From: Thalassospira profundimaris WP0211
GTDB lineage: Bacteria > Pseudomonadota > Alphaproteobacteria > Rhodospirillales > Thalassospiraceae
Direction: 5' to 3'
Length of the DNA stretch: 64,000 bases
Assembly (NCBI RefSeq): GCF_000300275.1
Contig: NZ_AMRN01000001.1
Coordinates: forward strand, 682,001 to 746,000
Shown here: in pieces, positions 58,700-64,000 of the stretch
Layout of the letters: every line of letters begins with the position of its first letter
Position numbering within the stretch: the first letter of the stretch is position 1
The notes under the pieces: generated by a model
The model's database searches: none
Seen by the model: only the letters and a program-made list of their open reading frames with translations
Told to the model about the DNA's origin: nothing
Program-made: the position numbers and the translations under genes

Positions 58700-60091
58700 A
58701 TGACCAGCGATCCGAATTCCCTGTCTGCCCGCGAACTGGCCCGCCGCATCAAAAGTCGCGAAATGCGCGCCACCTCGGTCATTCGCCAAATGCTTGATCG
58801 CGTGGCACGGGTCAATCCGGCCATCAACGCCATCGTTCAGGATTGCGCAGATGACGCCATGCAAGAGGCAGAGCTGCTTGATGCCCGCATCGAGGCCGGG
58901 GATGCGGTTGGTCCCTTGGCGGGCGTTCCGGTCACGATCAAGGTCATCTCCGATCAGGCGGGATATGCCACCACCAATGGCACGACCTTGGCCGCCGATC
59001 TGATCGCAACCCAAGACAGCCCGTTTTTGCGCAATATGCGCAGCAAGGGCGCGATTGTGATTGGTCGCACCAACACACCGGCTTTTTCCTATCGCTGGTT
59101 TACCTCCAACAAGGTGCATGGCACGACGCTTAATCCCCATAACCCGGCCCTTACACCGGGTGGATCATCGGGCGGGGCGGGTGCGGCCACATCGGCGGGC
59201 TTGGGGCATATCGGTCATGGTACGGATATTGCGGGCTCGGTGCGCTATCCGGCCTATGCCTGCGGCATTCAGGGATTGCGCCCGACCCATGGACGCATTC
59301 CGATGTTTAACCAGACTGGCGGTGATCGTCCGATTGGCGCACAATTGATGGCGGTATCAGGGCCGCTGGCACGCAGGGTTGATGACCTTAGGCTCGGGCT
59401 TGAAGGCATGGCTGGTTATTCCCCTGATGATCCCTGGAGTGTGCCGATGCCGCTACGCGGCTCCGATTTTGCCAAGCGTGTTGCACTTGTCACCCACCCC
59501 GGGGGCATTGACACCGATCCGCGCATCCTGGCCGATCTCGAACGTGCCGCCGAGATTTTCCGCGCCGCAGGCTGGACAGTCGAAACCCCGGAAATCCCCG
59601 AAATCCGCGAGGCCGTCGATCTTCAGATCGACCTCTGGCTTTCGGACGATCACGAAGCCAAACTGAAAGCCGCCCGGGCCGAAGACGATCCGGGCGCGAT
59701 AGCCCTTCTCGAACACTATGCCGATCGCGCCGCCGCGATTGATAAGGACACGTTTAGTAAGCTCTTCCTGCGCCGCTCCGCCCTGATTCGCGCCTGGCGG
59801 GCGTTCCTTGAAAACTATCCGGTCGTCCTGATGCCGGTTTCGGCCGAACTGCCGTTCCGCAAGGACGAGGACCTTGAAGGTCCCGCAACCCTGACCCGCC
59901 TGTGGAACGCACAATTGCCGCAAATCGCAATCCCGCTGCTGGGTCTTCCGGCGATTTCGATCTGCTCCGGCGTCGAAAACAACATGCCCTCGGGTGTTCA
60001 GCTCGTCACCGCTCCCTGGCGCGAAGACATCTGCCTGACCGCTGGCGAGGTGCTTGAACAGGGCTTCGGTCTGCCACAAATGACGATGTGA
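58700..60091 (+). CDS. Amidase (amidase signature family)
   Basis: The 463-residue hydrolase has the Ser-cisSer-Lys triad: Lys in PVTIKVISDQAG, the cis-Ser and nucleophile in TPGGSSGGAGAATSAGLGHI and DIAGSVRYPA. It cleaves an amide of unknown identity and closes the transporter operon, so it probably acts on the imported solute in the cytoplasm. The ATG at 58700 follows AAGG; an overlapping longer frame from 58559 lies inside the reductase gene. Confidence 0.88.
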   Translation: MTSDPNSLSARELARRIKSREMRATSVIRQMLDRVARVNPAINAIVQDCADDAMQEAELLDARIEAGDAVGPLAGVPVTIKVISDQAGYATTNGTTLAADLIATQDSPFLRNMRSKGAIVIGRTNTPAFSYRWFTSNKVHGTTLNPHNPALTPGGSSGGAGAATSAGLGHIGHGTDIAGSVRYPAYACGIQGLRPTHGRIPMFNQTGGDRPIGAQLMAVSGPLARRVDDLRLGLEGMAGYSPDDPWSVPMPLRGSDFAKRVALVTHPGGIDTDPRILADLERAAEIFRAAGWTVETPEIPEIREAVDLQIDLWLSDDHEAKLKAARAEDDPGAIALLEHYADRAAAIDKDTFSKLFLRRSALIRAWRAFLENYPVVLMPVSAELPFRKDEDLEGPATLTRLWNAQLPQIAIPLLGLPAISICSGVENNMPSGVQLVTAPWREDICLTAGEVLEQGFGLPQMTM

Positions 60092-60152
60092 TTACTGTTC
60101 GTCTGATGTGCTGGTTAAGTAATCATCTAATTTAGCTTGAAGCGGATATGCA

Positions 60153-60192
60153 AAAGCCAAAGGTGACGTAAGTTTCATCTTTGGCTTTGCTT
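60153..60192 (+). terminator. Terminator of the aldolase-transporter-amidase operon
   Basis: Arms AAAGCCAAAGGTGA (60153-60166) and TCATCTTTGGCTTT (60175-60188) pair with a single G-U, followed by GCTTTT. It may also serve the converging glycosyltransferase gene. Confidence 0.78.
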
Positions 60193-60208
60193 TTGGCATA
60201 TGATGCCG

Positions 60209-61414
60209 TCATCGGCTTTTTCTGCCAGACGCCATATTCTCGATCAGGGTCGTTTGCCGATCCAAACACCGTCGAAGGTCAAAGTGATTAAGGATCGTCT
60301 TGCGGGCCCGTTCACGCAGGGGTGTCAGGTCGTCACGATGGGTAAGACAGAATGCCATCTTGATTGCCAGTGCATCACTGTCCCAGAAATCGGTCAGAAA
60401 TCCGTTCTGTCGATCGCGGATCATGTCGTGACACGGGCCTGTGTCCGAGGCGATCACAGGCGCACCGCACGCCATGGCTTCCAGCACCGACCACGACAAA
60501 ACAAACGGATATGTAAGGTAAACATGCAACGAACTGATCTGGTACATCCGGATCAGTTGGTCATGGGGGATCTGGCCCAGAAAGTGGATGCGTGACGGAT
60601 CAATCTGCGTTTCTGCCATCATCACATCACGCCAAGTCCGCCCGTCCTTTCGGGCCTGTCCGTAACTGACGCCATCGCCCCCGGCGATCACGAACTGCGC
60701 ATCGGGGTTTTGCTGGGCCAGTTTGGCGGCTGCACGCATAAAGGTCGGAAACCCGCGATAGGGTTCAAGATCGCGCGCGACATAGGTAATCACCTGATCA
60801 CGCGCGGTAAGGACCCGCCCATCGGGCAAGGTCAGGCTGGCGTTCGGATTTGGTTGGCAACGGTGGGTATCAATCCCGTCATGGCAAACGCCGATCTTGT
60901 GGTGATAGGCCGCTGGAAATGCCGATTTCTGCCATTTGGTCGGGCTGATCGCGGCATCAAGCTGATCAAGTGTCGTCAGTTGGGCCGCATTACGCACGCG
61001 AAGCTGCGCGCGTTTCGCCAGCGTGATCTCATCATCCGGATCAAAGCCGACGTCGCGCCCGATGGCGTGATAATAATGTTCGCAATAACCGATCAGGGGT
61101 GTTTTGGGCAAAACGTCGCGGGCGAACATCATGCTGCCCCAACCGATATGGCCGTAAACAATGTCCGGTGCGCCTTCTTCGCGCACAAGGCTTTCAAGGG
61201 TTCTGGCGGCCTTAAGTCCCACATCCTGATGATATTGCGCAAACGGTATGGCAGGCGGTGGGGCTGTGACAGGCTGGCGGAGTGTCCGGATACCGGGCAG
61301 GCGCACATTCATTGCTTCGCACAGGAAGGAAACCTGCCATTCGGCATCGGCCAGATGGCAGGCAAGATGTACAAACTGTCCCGGTCCATGACGATGAACG
61401 AGGACAATTTTCAT
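60209..61414 (-). CDS. Glycosyltransferase family 4-type protein
   Basis: The 401-residue protein is a GT-B fold enzyme. The N-terminal half starts MKIVLVHRHGPGQFVHLACH; the C-terminal half has VARDLEPYRGFPTFMRAA and the nucleotide-sugar site FVLSWSVLEAMACGAPVIAS. It probably builds a cell-surface or exported polysaccharide; the sugar is unknown. Its ATG overlaps the stop of a MarR-type regulator (ATGA), so they are co-transcribed. Confidence 0.88.
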   Translation of the reverse strand: MKIVLVHRHGPGQFVHLACHLADAEWQVSFLCEAMNVRLPGIRTLRQPVTAPPPAIPFAQYHQDVGLKAARTLESLVREEGAPDIVYGHIGWGSMMFARDVLPKTPLIGYCEHYYHAIGRDVGFDPDDEITLAKRAQLRVRNAAQLTTLDQLDAAISPTKWQKSAFPAAYHHKIGVCHDGIDTHRCQPNPNASLTLPDGRVLTARDQVITYVARDLEPYRGFPTFMRAAAKLAQQNPDAQFVIAGGDGVSYGQARKDGRTWRDVMMAETQIDPSRIHFLGQIPHDQLIRMYQISSLHVYLTYPFVLSWSVLEAMACGAPVIASDTGPCHDMIRDRQNGFLTDFWDSDALAIKMAFCLTHRDDLTPLRERARKTILNHFDLRRCLDRQTTLIENMASGRKSR

Positions 61415-61911
61415 CGTCTGTTTCGTGCCTCCTGCACGGCGACGGACCCATTAATGGGAACACCCCCGTATCTGAGGGTCTGTGTCCAGAATTCTTCCAG
61501 TCTGCGCAACGTACGCAGCGCTGTTTCCATCTCCTGCTGGTCTTCAAGATTGTTGGTCAGGGCGTCGTGATATTCTTCGTGGAATTCGTGCAATGCCTGA
61601 CAGAGTTCATGGCCCTTTTTGGTCAATTTCAAACGGGCAGAACGCCTGTCCCGCGCCATGACCTGACGTTCGACATAACCCGATTCCGCGAGCTGTTTAA
61701 GATTATAAGACGCGTTTGAACCCATATAGTGGCCACGATCAAGAAGATCGCGCACCGAGAGTTCATCTTCGCCAATGGTAAAAAGCAGCGCCACTTGCGC
61801 CGGGCTGATGTCATCCTTTCCGAGTCGAATGAGATCTACCCGTAACAAATCCGCAAACCGCCGATAGATCCGCTCGACGGTATTTGCCAGTTCAAGATGA
61901 GTGACGGTCAT
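61411..61911 (-). CDS. MarR family transcriptional regulator
   Basis: The 166-residue winged-helix protein has DISPAQVALLFTIGEDELSVRD, the recognition helix region GSNASYNLKQLAESGYVERQ and the wing DRRSARLKLTKKG. The ATG at 61911 sets the start at LELANTVERIYRR; a longer frame to 61974 has no ribosome site. It resembles LdtR-type regulators that govern surface polymers in alphaproteobacteria, which would suit its glycosyltransferase partner, but that is inference. Confidence 0.88.
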   Translation of the reverse strand: MTVTHLELANTVERIYRRFADLLRVDLIRLGKDDISPAQVALLFTIGEDELSVRDLLDRGHYMGSNASYNLKQLAESGYVERQVMARDRRSARLKLTKKGHELCQALHEFHEEYHDALTNNLEDQQEMETALRTLRRLEEFWTQTLRYGGVPINGSVAVQEARNRR

Positions 61912-62239
61912 GAGTTTCGATCCGTTATCTGGTCCCAAGCGAGAGTTGATGCCAAGGCGCGATTGCCCTGACACAAATTTCGTATTGGGGAAGATAACAA
62001 GACGTTGTTCTTGAACAATTTTTCCGAACGCCTCTTTCTTCCCGCAGGTTTGCTCGTTGTCCGGAAGTAATTCGAAAGTGTTTTTATTTTTGAATTACTT
62101 CCATTGTTAATGTTTTTACATTGTCTAATCATCAACATGAGATCGACATATTTAATTTTATTGTAGATCATCCTGTCATCGCAACTATGTGATTAGATTG
62201 CGGAAAAACTATGACTTTTGCTTAATTGGATGATTTTCG
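61912..62239. promoter_or_regulatory. 328-bp divergent control region between the MarR gene and the secretion ATPase
   Basis: AT-rich and gene-free. It contains a perfect 11-bp inverted repeat GGAAGTAATTC (62063-62073) and GAATTACTTCC (62092-62102) with 18 bases between, a candidate operator for the MarR-type regulator or a hairpin. Confidence 0.5.
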
Positions 62240-64000
62240 ATGCAATTTCGCCGCAAAAAGCTGGCAAAACCGGTGGATTCGCCTGTGAATTCGCCCGTGA
62301 ATGCGAAGGAAGCCCGGCCCGAACTTGATGCAAGATCGGTCATTCGCGAGGCCCGCTTTACGTTCGTGCGCGGGCTCGGATGGGCCGGTGTCATGAGCGG
62401 CTTCATCAATATCCTTCAACTTACCGTGCCGTTGTTCATGCTTCAGGTGCATGACCGCGTGATCAACAGTCAAAGCACCGATACCCTGCTGTTGCTTCTG
62501 GTGATCGCAGTCGGTGCGATCATTCTCTATGGCATCCTTGATTTCGTGCGCGCGCTTGTCTTTCAGGAAATGGCAAAGTCGCTTTTGCGCCGGTTGAACC
62601 TGCCGGCAATTTCGGCGGCCATGCGTGTGGCGCTTGAAAAAGGATCGCTGCACGGCACCCAAGTCCTGCGCGACCTTTCTGATCTGCGCAACTTCATCAC
62701 CGGCACCACCATCGCCGCCCCGCTGGAAGCGATCTGGTCGCCGATTTTCCTTTTCGTGATGTTTGCCCTGCATCCCTATTACGGCATTGCCGGGCTGGTG
62801 GCGGTTTTGACCCTGATCGGGTTAAGCCTGCTCGGTGATGTGATGGTCCGTCAGGTCACCAAGGAAGGAACCGACGCCAATCTGCGCAATATCGGCGACA
62901 TTGGGTCGACCGTTTCAAACGCCGAAGTGATCGAGGCAATGGGCATGATGCCAGCCCTCGCCCTGCGCTGGCGTCAGGCACAAATCCACGCCAGCGAGTT
63001 GCTTGATGTCGGCAACGTGCGCAGCAAGGGCATGTATTCCATCACCCGTTCTGCCCGGTTCGGCATGCAGATCATTGTGCTGGCCATGGGCGCTTACCTT
63101 GTCATTCAGGGCGAAACCACGCCCGGTGCCATGATCGGCGGGACCGTGATCATGGGGCGGCTGTTGCTGCCGTTTGATAATGTCACCCGCGACTGGCGGG
63201 CGTGGGTCGGGGCGTTTTCATCGTGGAAACGCATTCGATTGATGCTCGAAGAAAGCCAGTCCGAACGCGAAATCAAACCAACCCCGCGTTCCGAAGGTCC
63301 GCTGGTTGTCGATAATCTGGTTTATGCCGTCCCGGGATCAAATGTGCCGGTGCTGCGCGGGATCAGTTTCGAACTGTCGCCGGGCGATATATTGGGCGTG
63401 GTCGGGCCGTCTGCGGCCGGGAAATCAACCCTTTCAAGATTGCTGGTCGGCACGGCAAAGCCTGCGACGGGCGGTGTCTATCTTGACGGCCATAATGCCT
63501 ATCTCTGGGAGCGCGGATCATTTGGCGATATGGTCGGCTATCTGCCGCAATCGGTATCGCTTCTGAACGGCACCATCCGCGACAATATCAGCCGCATGCG
63601 CGATGCAAGCCCGCGCAAGGTGATCGAGGCTGCCCGTGCGGCCGGTGTGCATGAAATGATCGGTCGATTGCCGCTCGGCTATGATACGCCGATTGGTGCC
63701 GGTCGCCACACCCTGTCTGGCGGGCAGCAACAACGCATCGCTTTGGCGCGCGCGCTTTATGGCTGGCCGCGTCTGCTGGTGCTTGATGAACCCAACGCCA
63801 ATCTTGATGCCGAGGGCGAAGCATCCCTGATCCGTGCCGTGCGCCAGGCCGCTGATTCCGGTGCAATGGTGGTGCTGATCGCGCACCGTCAAAGCATCAT
63901 GCAATATGCCAACAAGCTTTTGGTGATGCAGGACGGACGGGTCAAACAGTTCGGTGAACGAACAGACGTGATCCGCAATCTGTCCAATGAAAGCGACGAC
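62240..64000 (+). CDS. Type I secretion system permease/ATPase (PrtD-like), C-terminus cut by window edge
   Basis: The frame from ATG 62240 stays open for 587 codons to the edge. It has an ABC type 1 membrane domain (about residues 50-320; VPLFMLQVHDRVINSQSTDT near 65) with no N-terminal peptidase domain, then a nucleotide-binding domain with Walker A GPSAAGKSTLSRLL near residue 390, Q-loop LPQSVSLLNGTIRDNI, signature LSGGQQQRIALARAL, Walker B LLVLDEPNANLD and switch IAHRQ. This is the HlyB/PrtD-type exporter of proteases and RTX proteins. The periplasmic HlyD-like partner should follow beyond the window. Confidence 0.92.
   Translation, partial: MQFRRKKLAKPVDSPVNSPVNAKEARPELDARSVIREARFTFVRGLGWAGVMSGFINILQLTVPLFMLQVHDRVINSQSTDTLLLLLVIAVGAIILYGILDFVRALVFQEMAKSLLRRLNLPAISAAMRVALEKGSLHGTQVLRDLSDLRNFITGTTIAAPLEAIWSPIFLFVMFALHPYYGIAGLVAVLTLIGLSLLGDVMVRQVTKEGTDANLRNIGDIGSTVSNAEVIEAMGMMPALALRWRQAQIHASELLDVGNVRSKGMYSITRSARFGMQIIVLAMGAYLVIQGETTPGAMIGGTVIMGRLLLPFDNVTRDWRAWVGAFSSWKRIRLMLEESQSEREIKPTPRSEGPLVVDNLVYAVPGSNVPVLRGISFELSPGDILGVVGPSAAGKSTLSRLLVGTAKPATGGVYLDGHNAYLWERGSFGDMVGYLPQSVSLLNGTIRDNISRMRDASPRKVIEAARAAGVHEMIGRLPLGYDTPIGAGRHTLSGGQQQRIALARALYGWPRLLVLDEPNANLDAEGEASLIRAVRQAADSGAMVVLIAHRQSIMQYANKLLVMQDGRVKQFGERTDVIRNLSNESDD

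Overview
The window is a stretch of an alphaproteobacterial chromosome, most likely Rhodospirillales and Thalassospira-like. This is judged from gene content: the mutM, enoyl-CoA hydratase, rpsT, dnaA order; FYDLN-acid and DUF1150 proteins; an hsp20 leader that looks like a ROSE thermometer; and a TTAA-N7-TTAA CtrA-type box in front of dnaA. No database search was possible, so the genus is an inference.

Layout. 1-4347: cobalamin genes (cbiD cut by the left edge, cobA, cobB) with a copper/cytochrome-oxidase assembly pair (SafE-like membrane protein, SCO) between them. 4436-8642: a YcgN protein and two tandem soluble PAS-PAS chemoreceptors. 8857-16871: a metallo-hydrolase, hsp20 with DUF1150, a membrane [2Fe-2S] class III adenylate cyclase, a glutamine amidotransferase, a 271-bp composite palindrome, a split YeeE/YedE transporter and two methyltransferases. 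17140-21814: a first catabolic group (class II aldolase, GhrA-type reductase, TetR regulator, aminotransferase). 21836-34562: YtoQ, tRNA-Ala(GGC), FYDLN protein, aroA-cmk-rpsA, sppA-ihfB-lapA, pyrF, an MFS exporter, a TSUP permease, mutM and an enoyl-CoA hydratase. 34739-42103: rpsT and the replication block dnaA-dnaN-recF-gyrB.

42115-48303 is the main accessory feature: a Tn7-like transposon whose ends can be placed to the base. It has 28-bp terminal inverted repeats starting TGT/ending ACA and a perfect 5-bp target duplication (ATGAC), and it sits 6 bp past the gyrB stop codon. It keeps an intact-looking tnsA, but tnsB is cut before its DDE domain and runs into the C-terminal part of a TniQ-like gene. 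The transposase core, tnsC and the front of tniQ therefore appear to be gone. Cargo is a class II Fic protein, an unknown 325-residue protein, and a two-gene unit (membrane protein plus 65-residue protein).

48413-60091 is a second catabolic region: class III aminotransferase, acetylpolyamine-amidohydrolase-like protein with a GntR regulator, then divergently class II aldolase, a dipeptide-type ABC transporter, a second GhrA-type reductase and an amidase. The aldolase and reductase are paralogues of those at 17970-19878, which suggests two versions of one module feeding on amide- or amine-containing compounds. The window closes with a MarR regulator overlapping a glycosyltransferase gene, and a type I secretion ABC ATPase cut by the right edge.
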